DNA of 14,928 nucleotides from SLJN01 sp964505385 (GCA_964505385.1 CAZDIA010000059.1:1-14928); one strand, 5' to 3'; counted from the stretch's first letter, positions 5,817-14,202 are shown. The notes: generated from the letters alone by a model not told the origin. Program-made: numbers and translations.

Positions 5817-7502
5817 TTAAATCATCCAGGCAATGATTTTTTCCACCTCATCCCTTCCTGCAGGGGTTATACGCCCGGGTGCTTGTTGCAACACCCGCTG
5901 CTGATACCATTGAAATGCCAAATCTGCCCATTCTTCATCTTCCTGTTTCATAAGTAAAGCCTGGTATAGGTGAATCAGTCGCAAAAAAGTTGGTTTTGCA
6001 GATGCTTCCCTTGTATCCTGATCCATATCGGGGAGTTCATCCAGCTCCCGGAAAACTTTTTCTTTGAACTGCTTAATGTCGTCCGGCACAGTATGTTTAC
6101 TGATCAGCGAATTAATTTCTTCTCTCAGGTATTTCATGCCATCTGATTTGTACATCGCTCTCAGCATGTCCAGCACGATAATATTCCCCGACCCTTCCCA
6201 GATCGGCAATACATTTACGTCCCTTAAGAGTTTGGGCATCACCTGATCTTCTATGTAGCCGATGCCACCCATGAGTTCCATCGCCTCACGTGCGACATAT
6301 ACCGATTTTTCCGCTGACCACCATTTTGCCATAGGAATCAGCAAGCGCAGGCGCTCAGCTTCTTGTTCATCACCATTTTCAGCCGCATCCATAGCGCGGA
6401 CGGTTCGCCATACGAGCAGGAAATTTGCTACGTGGAGAGCACCCAGCTCATTGAGTTTTTCCCTTATAAGCGCGTGATCCAACATCTCCCGGCCAAAAGA
6501 TCTCCGGTTGATTAAAAACTGGTACGCCTCGATCAGAGCCCGGCGGGTTCCTGCAACTCCGGCTACCGAATTGTACAAGCGCGACAGATTTATCATATCC
6601 GTCATCATCTTAAAACCTTCAAATTCCTCTCCGATCAGCCAGGCGCGGGTGCCTTCGAACCGGCATTCCGCCGATGCCATTGATCGCACCCCCATTTTAT
6701 CTTTGATCCGTACCACATTGACAGGGTTTACCGTACCATCCGGGAATTTCGGTTCAACCAGAAACAGCGATAATCCCCGTGTACCGGGTTTTTCGGGATC
6801 AGTTCGGGCCAAAACCATTGCCACATCGTTATTGGCATTGCTGCAGAACCATTTTTCACCATACAGCCGATACCAGCGTCCATTTTCATGATGAGCTTCA
6901 ACAAGATTCGCACCCACGTCTGAACCACCTGATTTTTCAGTCAGATACATAGCTCCGGTGGTCAGGGACCGCCCATCAGTAGCGCTGAATCCCGGCATGA
7001 TTCGCTCACGGGTTTCTTCATCAGCGTAACGGTCAAGCAGAAGCGCCGCACCATCCGTCATACACAGCGGACAGTACTGGCCCATTTCACTTAAGCTATA
7101 GATAAAACCGGATATAAAACTCAGCGTGTTTCTTTCGCCCCGGAACCGGCGCCGGCAATCGGGATCCCATTTGATGCGCATCATTTCAGATTCAACGGCA
7201 AAATCCATCAATCGCCAATAAGCAGGATGAAACCGGATTTCATTGATTTCCTCCCCCCATTTGTCGCGCCTGATAAGTTCCGGCTCGTTTTGATCAGCCA
7301 AAAGCGACAGCTCATCCATTTCGCACGCTGCCCGCTCACCGGTTTTATGCCATTTGGGCATCATGTATTTGCGCGATTTTTCAGGAATATACTTGCGGAT
7401 ATAATCCTGAAGCATTCTGTCACTATCGAAAAAGTTGGTGCTAAGCTTTACCTGATCCCGGTGCAGCACACGGTCGGGTTGTTGAAGGCCGGTATTCTTC
7501 AT
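5817..7502 (-). CDS. acyl-CoA dehydrogenase, AidB subfamily
   Basis: Predicted FAD-dependent acyl-CoA dehydrogenase that oxidises acyl-CoA to enoyl-CoA, passing electrons to ETF. AidB relatives also bind DNA in the alkylation response of E. coli. From the chosen ATG (7502) it has 561 residues, close to the 541 of E. coli AidB. AidB-like landmarks are EIRFHPAYWRLM (about residues 88-99), the flavin-side motif YLTEKSGGSDVGAN (185-198), GEKWFCSNANNDVAMVLART, and KDKMGVRSMASAECRFEGT. The C-terminal signature is MELMGGIGYIEDQVMPKLLR and then LPIWEGSGNIIVLDMLRA, where E436 is the presumed catalytic base. A charged C-terminal extension (about 455-561) runs past the AidB end. The frame stays open to 7619, but those 39 extra codons look non-coding (IINIQAQVGYCTKILIG), so the later ATG is preferred. 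Whether it is metabolic or stress-linked is undecided. Confidence 0.92.
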   Translation of the reverse strand: MKNTGLQQPDRVLHRDQVKLSTNFFDSDRMLQDYIRKYIPEKSRKYMMPKWHKTGERAACEMDELSLLADQNEPELIRRDKWGEEINEIRFHPAYWRLMDFAVESEMMRIKWDPDCRRRFRGERNTLSFISGFIYSLSEMGQYCPLCMTDGAALLLDRYADEETRERIMPGFSATDGRSLTTGAMYLTEKSGGSDVGANLVEAHHENGRWYRLYGEKWFCSNANNDVAMVLARTDPEKPGTRGLSLFLVEPKFPDGTVNPVNVVRIKDKMGVRSMASAECRFEGTRAWLIGEEFEGFKMMTDMINLSRLYNSVAGVAGTRRALIEAYQFLINRRSFGREMLDHALIREKLNELGALHVANFLLVWRTVRAMDAAENGDEQEAERLRLLIPMAKWWSAEKSVYVAREAMELMGGIGYIEDQVMPKLLRDVNVLPIWEGSGNIIVLDMLRAMYKSDGMKYLREEINSLISKHTVPDDIKQFKEKVFRELDELPDMDQDTREASAKPTFLRLIHLYQALLMKQEDEEWADLAFQWYQQRVLQQAPGRITPAGRDEVEKIIAWMI

Positions 7503-7684
7503 GATCAGCCAGGTTTTGTGAGCAATGTTATACCACTTTAAATTACAAAATAAAGCTAAATTGATACCTATAAGGATTTTCGTGCAATATCCCACTTGTG
7601 CCTGAATGTTGATTATCACATATTAGGCGGGTATTCAAGGACTTAGTGTTGAAACCAAAATTAGAAATTAAGTGGAGTGTTCTT

Positions 7685-7798
7685 ATGGATGATGCAGGAC
7701 TTACTCTCGGCACGTGGTTTTGGTTCATCGTGCCGATGCTGACTGTAGTGATACTTTCGATCATTAATTACTACAAACACCGGGAGCAGGAGTCATGA
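7685..7798 (+). CDS. 37-residue single-helix membrane peptide, probable small partner of a symporter
   Basis: A short protein with polar N-terminus MDDAGLTLG, one membrane helix (about residues 10-28, TWFWFIVPMLTVVILSIIN) and a charged end, YYKHREQES. GGAG stands 7 bases before the ATG, one of the better Shine-Dalgarno sites in the window. Its TGA overlaps the ATG of the putP remnant as ATGA, the usual sign of translational coupling. Tiny membrane peptides encoded just ahead of sodium symporters are known (for example MetS with MetP), so a role as accessory subunit of the former PutP is inferred, not shown. The frame itself is intact although the transporter is destroyed, so it may be an orphan on its way to loss. 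The frame also stays open upstream, but the Shine-Dalgarno favours this start. Confidence 0.6.
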   Translation: MDDAGLTLGTWFWFIVPMLTVVILSIINYYKHREQES

Positions 7799-8367
7799 AC
7801 CCTGCCTCAGTAACCACATTTATACAGCTTCGGATATGGTAGCGGGTGCTAAATTGTTTGAAACTACTTTCGGATGGAATTATGAGGCTGCGCTTTGGTC
7901 AGGTTCAGCAGTGATTGTTGTTTATACATTTATCGGCGGATTTTTTAACTGTGAGCTGAGGATTTTTATAAAGGGATGATGCGCCCGTCAGCAAGCAAAA
8001 ACGAACTGCTATGGGTCAGCAGAATAAGTGTCGTTCTGGTTGCGATAGTCGTGCTCATTATCGCCTATAATCCGGAAAGTATGGTGCTTGAGTTGGTTGC
8101 CTATGCCTGGCCGGCTTTGGAGCTTCATTCGGACCGGTGATTATCCTTTCTCGATTCTGGTCTCGAATGACACTTCGCGGAGCACTTGCCGGTGTGATTA
8201 CAGGAGCTGTAGTCGTAGTCGCATGGAATAATCTTGAAGGCGACTTATTCGACCTCTACGAAATCCTGCCGGGATTTCTCCTTTCCATGCTTGTGATATA
8301 CATATTCAGCATAACCGATAATCCACCTTCAGATACTATCCGGCAAAAGTTTGATTCTATTCAATAA
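7795..8367 (+). pseudogene. putP: decayed sodium/proline symporter PutP (deletions and frameshifts)
   Basis: Remnants of a roughly 500-residue SSS-family symporter are spread over three frames. The start MNPASVTTFI (from 7795) runs into a stop at 7840. A second frame, from about 7818, encodes YTASDMVAGAKLFETTFGW and YTFIGGFF, matching PutP helix 4-5 regions (E. coli YCASGIVAGARLFESTFG). Just after it, VSWTDFYKG can be read only if a few lost bases are restored (about 7945-7976). A third frame (7982-8110) gives SASKNELLWVSRISVVLVAI, matching E. coli HASQKELVWVGRVMVLVVAL. One base is missing in TGGCCGGC at about 8110, after which GFGASFGPVIILSRFWSRMT continues to the natural C-terminus at 8367. 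About 120 residues near the N-terminus and about 180 in the middle are gone, including the regions of the sodium and proline sites. It cannot make a working transporter. Confidence 0.9.
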
Positions 8368-8453
8368 CTTCAGCACACCTGACCTGAAAACCTAATAATA
8401 AATTTTTCGTTTAATGCTCTGTAAATTATAATGTTGCAAAAAATAACTTACTT

Positions 8454-8633
8454 GTCACCCCGACTGGATCCCGACACAGTCGGGAGGAATGGAGGGGTCT
8501 GTGATGGCAAGATTTGTGCCATACTACTGATCGAGGTTATGGCAAGTTACTTACTACACAGATCCCTCCACTCCATCGCGGTTGTATCAATAACCTGAAA
8601 CTGAAATCCGAGCGCGATTCCGGTCGGGATGAC
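8454..8633. repeat. 180-bp palindromic-ended intergenic repeat (second family)
   Basis: The element opens with GTCACCCCGAC (8454-8464) and closes with GTCGGGATGAC (8623-8633), inverted matches at 10 of 11 bases. Further inward, GGAATGGAGGGGTCTGTG on the left pairs with CACAGATCCCTCCACTCC on the right. Inside, ATGGCA...TGCCAT (8504-8522) forms a small hairpin. Sequences of the form GTCACCCCGACTGG...GTCGGGATGAC are familiar dispersed repeats of FCB genomes, as far as I recall. It fills much of the 353-base gap (8368-8720) between the putP remnant and the serine hydrolase, which face each other. The rest of the gap (8368-8453 and 8634-8720) shows no gene or clear signal. Confidence 0.75.
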
Positions 8634-8720
8634 GTTCGCCGCGGAAGTTTATGAAGACGATAAATTTTCGCAGTGAATCTGTTGTGTTGCTTGCGGCAGA
8701 AATTTACGGGTCGGCAACCT

Positions 8721-10175
8721 TTACCAGGCCTTTGAGGTTTGCTCGAGTTCTCTCAATTTAGCCTGGGCAGTTTCATTGCGAGGATTGATCTCAATGGCTT
8801 TCTTGAAACTTTCGTGAGCTTTTTCCTTCTGATCCAAGTCAAGATACGCATTTCCTTTATCCACCAATATAGAAGAGTCGGATGGGAATATTTCAGCCTT
8901 TAACCGAAATATTTCTATGGCTTTTTCAATCTGATCCCGCTGCATATAAAAATCTGTCAATCTACTGAATTCACTGTAATCCTGGCACAGTTCCGGATTA
9001 TTTTCCCTTAGCTCATAAAACAGCTCTACCGCTGCATCCACACCTTCACTGGCTACTTTTCTGCCTAAAATCTGGGACATCGATTCACTTATTTCCGGAG
9101 CATCCTTTCCGAAAATCAAATCCCGGAGAGCGAAATATATTCTGGAAGTGCACTGCTGGGTATTATCCATAATGATAATAGTATAATCACTGTCGGATAA
9201 GTAGGTAAGCTGCGAGGAAAAGCCGTTTATCGTGCCTGCATGGCCGAAAACCAGTTCATAGTGATCACCAATTCGCTGTTCCCCGACAAATATTCCAAAC
9301 CCGTAATCCTCTTTTTGAGGAGTGATCATATTTATGAAATAATGATCATTTTCAATCACATCCCCCGAATTCAAACGTCTTGTCCATTCGAATAAATCCT
9401 CAACTGTAGAGTACATCATTCCGGCCGAGTAACCAGCGCTTGAGTGTATATATGGAGCATTTTCAATACCTTCGGGCGTAGTTACATAACCGGCTGCAAG
9501 GTTTTCAATAATTTCAGACGACCATGCATAACCTGTGTTTTCTAATCCGGCGGGTTCCAGGATGTGTTTCTGCATAGCTTCATCGTAATTCACTCCGGTT
9601 ACCTCTTCTATAATCAGGCCGAGCAGGTAATAGCCGGAATTTCCGTAATTCCAATCAGTTCCTGGTTCAAACTCCAACTCGAGATCAGCAAAAAACTTTG
9701 GAAACTCATCCTTGTCGTGCTCTTGTAATGCTTTTGTGGACAAAAAGTCGTGCAATTCAATATAATCCGGTATTCCGGATGACTGCACAAGAAGATGCTC
9801 AATCTTGATTTTATCCCCTGTTTCTGACGGATAGTCTTCAAGGTGATCCGTGATTACATCATCCAGATTGATTTTCTCCAACTCGACAAGGCGCAGGGTA
9901 AGAACCGCCGTGAAGGTTTTTGTGATGGATCCTATCAGAAATTTTGTGTCAGTAGTATTAGGTATGCCCCACTCGAAGTTAGCTTTTCCGAATGCATTTT
10001 TATAAACAACATCGTCTTCTTCAGCTACCAGAACAGCACCATTGAATAATTCGTATTCACTAATAGCGGTCATCAGGGAATCCATCTCATGAGATAAACG
10101 ATCAGCATTTGGGGTTTGCGAATTAACCCGAAATGCAAGTAATAATACAGTTATTATTAGTAAAATAATTTTCAT
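8721..10175 (-). CDS. exported serine beta-lactamase/DD-peptidase-like hydrolase with C-terminal TPR
   Basis: A 484-residue member of the class C beta-lactamase / penicillin-binding-like serine hydrolase family (esterases, peptidases and true beta-lactamases share the fold). The signal peptide is residues 1 to about 20 (KIILLIITVLLLAF...SQ), so it acts in the periplasm or at the surface. All three active-site motifs are visible: S83-I-T-K86 (nucleophile and lysine), Y177-G-N179 and H312-A-G314 in place of KTG. Domain body: about residues 28-350. The last 100 residues hold about two TPR units, including AIEIFRLKAEIFPSDSS and the near-consensus KAHESFKKAIEINPRNETA, suggesting protein contacts. 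HAG rather than KTG, and the TPR tail, point to an esterase or peptidase more than to antibiotic resistance. Substrate unknown. It diverges from the acyl-CoA synthetase across a 314-base gap. Confidence 0.9.
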   Translation of the reverse strand: MKIILLIITVLLLAFRVNSQTPNADRLSHEMDSLMTAISEYELFNGAVLVAEEDDVVYKNAFGKANFEWGIPNTTDTKFLIGSITKTFTAVLTLRLVELEKINLDDVITDHLEDYPSETGDKIKIEHLLVQSSGIPDYIELHDFLSTKALQEHDKDEFPKFFADLELEFEPGTDWNYGNSGYYLLGLIIEEVTGVNYDEAMQKHILEPAGLENTGYAWSSEIIENLAAGYVTTPEGIENAPYIHSSAGYSAGMMYSTVEDLFEWTRRLNSGDVIENDHYFINMITPQKEDYGFGIFVGEQRIGDHYELVFGHAGTINGFSSQLTYLSDSDYTIIIMDNTQQCTSRIYFALRDLIFGKDAPEISESMSQILGRKVASEGVDAAVELFYELRENNPELCQDYSEFSRLTDFYMQRDQIEKAIEIFRLKAEIFPSDSSILVDKGNAYLDLDQKEKAHESFKKAIEINPRNETAQAKLRELEQTSKAW

Positions 10176-10489
10176 AGACCGGTAAATGGGCGAATTCTGT
10201 ATTAAATTTACTTTAAATAATTTTCAGCAGACCTTCATATCAAACAGTAACCATATGCTATATAACAATTATGTATGAATTTAATTTAAAAAACTATACT
10301 GAAGGTGATTTCGATTAGTATTCATTCGATCAATTTTCATAAAGCAAGTGTATCAGTAATAATGATTGACAGGATCATCTGAATTCAGTTAACCTGAACT
10401 GCATCAAGAATCTCTACCTTTTCATATTATCTAACAGTACAAAAATCAGTATATTTTGTATTAAAAAGGTAATAAAAGCTTAAATTTTT
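10176..10489. other. divergent intergenic region with weak promoter-like signals
   Basis: This gap separates two genes that face away from each other and must hold both promoters. It is AT-rich. TTGACA at 10366-10371 is a perfect sigma-70-like -35 box on the plus strand, but 17 bases downstream only TTAACC stands for a -10. Nearer the synthetase, TATATTTTG (about 10451-10459) resembles the Bacteroidota TAnnTTTG box with one extra base. No Shine-Dalgarno precedes the ATG at 10490. No coding or RNA structure is seen. Confidence 0.35.
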
Positions 10490-12574
10490 ATGAAACTTGT
10501 ACCCTTCTTTAATCCCCGGGGAGTAGCTGTAATCGGAGCGTCCCGCAATCCACACAAGCTTGGCTACGGAGTTGTGCGCAACCTAAAGGAATACCGTTTT
10601 TCGGGGAAAATTTACCCGGTTAACCCCACCACCTCTGACGTACTCGGGTTACCATCTTATCCGTCCGTTTCCGAAATTCCCGACCCGGTTGATATCGCTA
10701 TTCTAATTGTACCCGCCCAAAAGGTAGCAGGCACTTTAACTGATGTCGGAGAGCGGGGAATAAAACTGGCAATCATCATCAGCGGAGGTTTCAGTGAAAC
10801 GGGTGATGAAGGGCAAAGACGCGAAAAGGAAGTGCTCAAAGTAGCTAATGAGTACGGCATTCGGGTATTAGGCCCGAACTGCATCGGGCTGATTGACACT
10901 CATAAACAGGTTAACACGACATTCGTAACCGGGATGCCGGAACAGGGAGAAATCGGGTTTTCATCACAATCGGGTGCCATGGTTGCCGCAGTTATTGACT
11001 GGGCGCGGGGTTCCGGGGTCGGTTTTTCCAGAATGGTAAGTCTTGGCAATCAAATTGATGTCAATGAAACTGAGATGCTGGAAGCTATTTATTATGATCG
11101 CCAGACAAAAGTCATTACTGCTTATATTGAAGGGTTGTCGGACGGTCGTGCCTTTATGGAAATGGCGAATAAGATTGCCCATGATAAACCTTTTGTGGTT
11201 TTGAAAGCCGGAAGAGGCCAAAGCGGTGCACAAGCGGTTGTTTCGCACACAGGTGCTCTTGCCGGCAGCAGCGAGGCTTATCGTGCAGCTTTTAAACGGT
11301 GCGGTGTAATACAGGCGGAGACGACCGAAGAAATGTTTGATTGGGCGAGAGCTCTTGCCTGGCAGCCCCTTCCGCAGGGGAACCGGGTTGCGGTACTCAC
11401 CAACGCCGGCGGTCCGGGCATTGTAGCCGTTGATGCCATGGAAGATGCCGGGCTTGAGTTGGCACCGCTCACCGAAGAAACACGTTCCTACCTCAGGTCT
11501 CGAATGCCTTCCGCAGCGAGTGTTAATAATCCGGTGGATGTACTTGCGGGCTCAGGGCCGGGCACGTATGCTGTCGCCCTGGATGCCATTCTTGCTGATG
11601 AGACAGTTGATGCGGTTGTCGTGATTCAGGCACCACAGGATTGGTTTCTCCCGGCAAGTCTCGCAGAAGTTGTTGCAGAAGTAGCAAGCGTACATAACAA
11701 ACCCGTGATCACCTCGCTGATGGGGAAAATGTCTATAGAAAATGCGTTGGAAATTCTGAACAAACGAAGAGTGCCGAATGTCGCTTTTCCTGAAAGAGTG
11801 GCTGATGTATTGCGTATCATGGTGGAGCGAAAGAATTGGCTTCAATTGCCAACGGAACAGATTCCTGAGTTTAATGACATAGACAAAGAAGCTGCAAAAC
11901 GCGCGATTTCAGAAGAAAACTGGAGTGATCTTATTAAGTCATATGGTATCAAATTACCTCCTCAGGAGTTTGCCTCCAGTGCGGATGAAGCAGTACAAGC
12001 GGCTGCACAGATTGGTTATCCCGTAGCTATGAAGCTGGTTTCCGGTGATATCACTCACAAGACCGATGTTGGCGGTGTGCAATTGAACCTGAACAATGAT
12101 AAGGAGGTCCAAAGCGCCTGGAGCAGCATAGCCGGTTCTGTGAGCAATGTGAACGGATCGATGGATGGGGTGTTGATTCAGAAAATGTTGAATGACGGGC
12201 AGGAGCTTATACTTGGAATCCACCAGGATCCCCAATTCGGACCTATGGTTTTATTTGGCACCGGAGGAACTGAGGTTGAGCTATTGAAAGATGTGGCATC
12301 AGATATCGCGCCGCTCAACTCCCACCAGGCTGATCACCTGATAGATTCTACCAGAGCGGGTATCAAATTAAAAGGGTGGCGTAATGCTCCCGCAGCCGAC
12401 AGAGATGCAGTCCGGGATTATTTGATGCGGATTTCACGCATTGCCGCCGATTACCCTGAAATATCAGAACTGGAGATCAACCCGCTATATGTCTTACCGG
12501 AAGGCGATGGCGCTTACGCTATTGATATACGCGGAAGCTTTAAGAAAGAAGGTATCAAAGAGTTTACAAAATAA
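10490..12574 (+). CDS. ADP-forming acyl-CoA synthetase (NDP-forming acetate-CoA ligase, fused alpha-beta)
   Basis: Interconverts acyl-CoA + ADP + phosphate with organic acid + CoA + ATP in the cytoplasm, allowing substrate-level ATP gain. The 694-residue chain is the usual alpha-beta fusion. First comes a CoA-binding Rossmann domain (about 1-130; GVAVIGASRNPHKLGYGVVR, YPVNP). Second is a succinyl-CoA-ligase-like domain (about 150-300) with SQSGAMVAAVIDWA, SLGNQIDVNE and VVSHTGALAGS, where H253 is the phosphorylated active-site histidine. Third is another flavodoxin-like domain (about 300-455; VAVLTNAGGPGIVAVDA). Last is the ATP-grasp domain (about 465-694) with YPVAMKLVSGDITHKTDVGGV, where K515 should contact ATP and H523 is the second phospho-relay histidine. 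ELEINPLYVLPEG near the end is typical. All key residues are present. The preferred acid (acetate, branched or aryl) cannot be deduced. A strong terminator follows immediately. Confidence 0.95.
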   Translation: MKLVPFFNPRGVAVIGASRNPHKLGYGVVRNLKEYRFSGKIYPVNPTTSDVLGLPSYPSVSEIPDPVDIAILIVPAQKVAGTLTDVGERGIKLAIIISGGFSETGDEGQRREKEVLKVANEYGIRVLGPNCIGLIDTHKQVNTTFVTGMPEQGEIGFSSQSGAMVAAVIDWARGSGVGFSRMVSLGNQIDVNETEMLEAIYYDRQTKVITAYIEGLSDGRAFMEMANKIAHDKPFVVLKAGRGQSGAQAVVSHTGALAGSSEAYRAAFKRCGVIQAETTEEMFDWARALAWQPLPQGNRVAVLTNAGGPGIVAVDAMEDAGLELAPLTEETRSYLRSRMPSAASVNNPVDVLAGSGPGTYAVALDAILADETVDAVVVIQAPQDWFLPASLAEVVAEVASVHNKPVITSLMGKMSIENALEILNKRRVPNVAFPERVADVLRIMVERKNWLQLPTEQIPEFNDIDKEAAKRAISEENWSDLIKSYGIKLPPQEFASSADEAVQAAAQIGYPVAMKLVSGDITHKTDVGGVQLNLNNDKEVQSAWSSIAGSVSNVNGSMDGVLIQKMLNDGQELILGIHQDPQFGPMVLFGTGGTEVELLKDVASDIAPLNSHQADHLIDSTRAGIKLKGWRNAPAADRDAVRDYLMRISRIAADYPEISELEINPLYVLPEGDGAYAIDIRGSFKKEGIKEFTK

Positions 12575-12604
12575 TTCAAGAACTTTCTTGAATTAGAGTT
12601 TTTT
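12575..12604 (+). terminator. intrinsic terminator of the acyl-CoA synthetase gene
   Basis: TTCAAGA-ACTT-TCTTGAA (12575-12592) makes a perfect 7-bp stem with a four-base loop, starting on the base after the stop codon. TTAGAG and a run of six T follow. It is the clearest rho-independent terminator in the window. Confidence 0.8.
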
Positions 12605-12612
12605 GGTTGGTT

Positions 12613-12715
12613 TTTCACCACTACGAGCACTAAGAAGGCAAGGCGAACACAACGAAGGAATAACTGGAATCAACGTTGTGCACGTCGCGCCTCCGTTGTG
12701 GCCGTTGCGGTGAAA
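12613..12715. repeat. 103-bp inverted repeat between convergent genes (third family)
   Basis: The outer arms TTTCACC (12613-12619) and GGTGAAA (12709-12715) are exact inverted matches. Further inward, ACACAACGAAGG on the left (about 12647-12658) matches CCTCCGTTGTGG on the right with one mismatch in the paired core. TTTCACCAC..CACTAAGAAGGCAA-type sequences are, as I recall, common dispersed repeats in FCB genomes. It lies between the synthetase terminator and the stop codon of the lipoprotein gene. Confidence 0.65.
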
Positions 12716-12759
12716 TTCCTGAATCTTCTCTATCGAACGATTATCTTCTTTTAATCCTT

Positions 12760-14202
12760 TTACGGCAGCAGGTAATTCTGTTCAAGAAATTCTGTATGTG
12801 ATATAATCGTATCGTAGAGCAGTTCTGAATTTTCACGAACTTCATCGCTTACATCGTCCCAATCGCTGGCTCTTTCGAATGCATCTCCGGCACGGTATGC
12901 ATTGCCAGCTGCTGTGATAAACATTCCAATTGGACTAACTGCGTGGCGATCATCAATGATTTCACCGGTTTCAAAGTCAACAGATGAAATCAAAAAACCA
13001 TTTTGTTGCCAATCATCTATGGAATGCAACAGTACATTATCTGTAAATTCACCTAAGGCTTCAATCAAATCCGGTCTTTCATTTTGCAGCATCATTGAAG
13101 TTCCCTCGCGTTCACGCTCGTAACTGAAACCACCAAGTTTGGTATTTATAAAAGTATAAAGTTGCGTTAAATCAACTTCATCAGAAGCTGCCACCGCTTC
13201 ACCGTTTTCAAACATAATTTCTGAAGGCAAACCCCAGGGTTGCGCTGCATCAAGCGTGGCCTCCACGATATCCGCTCCGCGATTGAACATAGTCTCTATT
13301 CTCTCCCTGTCACCATCACCGCCAAACACATAAAGCATTTCATAAACAGCTTTTTTACCACGGATCAAACCTCCTAATTCTTCGAGGGAATAAGTGGTGC
13401 CTGAACCAAAATCATAAATTCCTGCATCCTCATTCCAGTGAGCATCCAACTGATCGGCAATTTCACGAGAGTATTCGGTAAGTCCATCCGGGCCTACCCG
13501 AAGCCATGTAATCAAAAAATCTTCAGTTAATTCTCCCATGTCATCTTCTCCACCGGGTTTGTCCCATCTGATCCAGGCGTAGATATGACCGTGAATTCCA
13601 TCCAGTCCAAGACTCATACTGTTATTGTCATATTCGGTATGTTCTGAATCAAGATAAAACAATCCATCTTCTAAGTGATTCTGCAATAAATAAACACCTA
13701 TATTTGAAATAAATCTGGAAGGCCTTTGAAATATTCGATCATCAAGGCCATCATGATGCTCGTAGCGGTCACCCCTGTGATGCATATGGTAATGATATAC
13801 CGCATTTTGATAATTCTCCATTTTCAGAGTTTCATCAACATTCTCACCTTCCCTTGAAATACTCTCATAGAGGCGACCGTCCTGGTTTAAGTTGGACTCA
13901 ATCCATTGGATATATTCAAGCCACTGTTCAGCCCGGTTTCTCATTGGCTCATCAAACAACTCCGGGCGGTAATTTTCATGCCCCATTTCGGATTCTCGTG
14001 ATATAGCGGATGTCATATATATGCCATGCAAATAATGATTAATCTCAGCAAAATTTATTCGCTCTTCATCCTGATACAGTTCGGCCTCTTGTTCAATATC
14101 GGGTTCAGGTTCAGTCTCCTCCTCTGCCGGTCCGCATTTTGCCAATAGGAAAATAATTAATAAACAAAATAGGTAAATAGATTGTTTTGTCATGACGCTC
14201 AT
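12760..14202 (-). CDS. acidic lipoprotein of unknown function
   Basis: A 480-residue protein with a lipoprotein signal: hydrophobic stretch (residues 8-20) and lipobox LLAKC, so C23 would be lipidated and the protein anchored in an envelope membrane. A Glu-rich linker (25-45) follows, and the mature protein is strongly acidic. A His-rich patch at 137-150 (YHYHMHHRGDRYEHH) could bind metal. Frequent aromatic and Trp-rich helical segments, such as AEQWLEYIQWIESNLNQDGRL, GHIYAWIRWDKPGG and EIADQLDAHWNEDAGIYDF, recall alpha/alpha-barrel glycan- or polymer-active proteins. I do not recognise a family, and catalysis is unproven. ATG at 14202 is used; a second ATG three codons on is equally possible. 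No Shine-Dalgarno. The small inverted repeat at 14221-14236 lies 18 bases upstream. It converges on the synthetase gene, separated by a terminator and an inverted repeat. Confidence 0.85.
   Translation of the reverse strand: MSVMTKQSIYLFCLLIIFLLAKCGPAEEETEPEPDIEQEAELYQDEERINFAEINHYLHGIYMTSAISRESEMGHENYRPELFDEPMRNRAEQWLEYIQWIESNLNQDGRLYESISREGENVDETLKMENYQNAVYHYHMHHRGDRYEHHDGLDDRIFQRPSRFISNIGVYLLQNHLEDGLFYLDSEHTEYDNNSMSLGLDGIHGHIYAWIRWDKPGGEDDMGELTEDFLITWLRVGPDGLTEYSREIADQLDAHWNEDAGIYDFGSGTTYSLEELGGLIRGKKAVYEMLYVFGGDGDRERIETMFNRGADIVEATLDAAQPWGLPSEIMFENGEAVAASDEVDLTQLYTFINTKLGGFSYEREREGTSMMLQNERPDLIEALGEFTDNVLLHSIDDWQQNGFLISSVDFETGEIIDDRHAVSPIGMFITAAGNAYRAGDAFERASDWDDVSDEVRENSELLYDTIISHTEFLEQNYLLP

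Noticed and set aside
7503..7619. N-terminal extension of the acyl-CoA dehydrogenase by 39 codons
   Set aside because: The extra residues do not resemble the family start, and the ATG at 7502 gives a length close to AidB.
7543..7764. A 73-residue minus-strand frame over the start of the putP locus
   Set aside because: It overlaps the better supported plus-strand small ORF, has no start signal and a composition unlike a protein.
8137..8367. A separate 76-residue membrane protein gene
   Set aside because: Its sequence is the natural C-terminus of PutP, continuing the upstream fragment after a one-base deletion near 8110.
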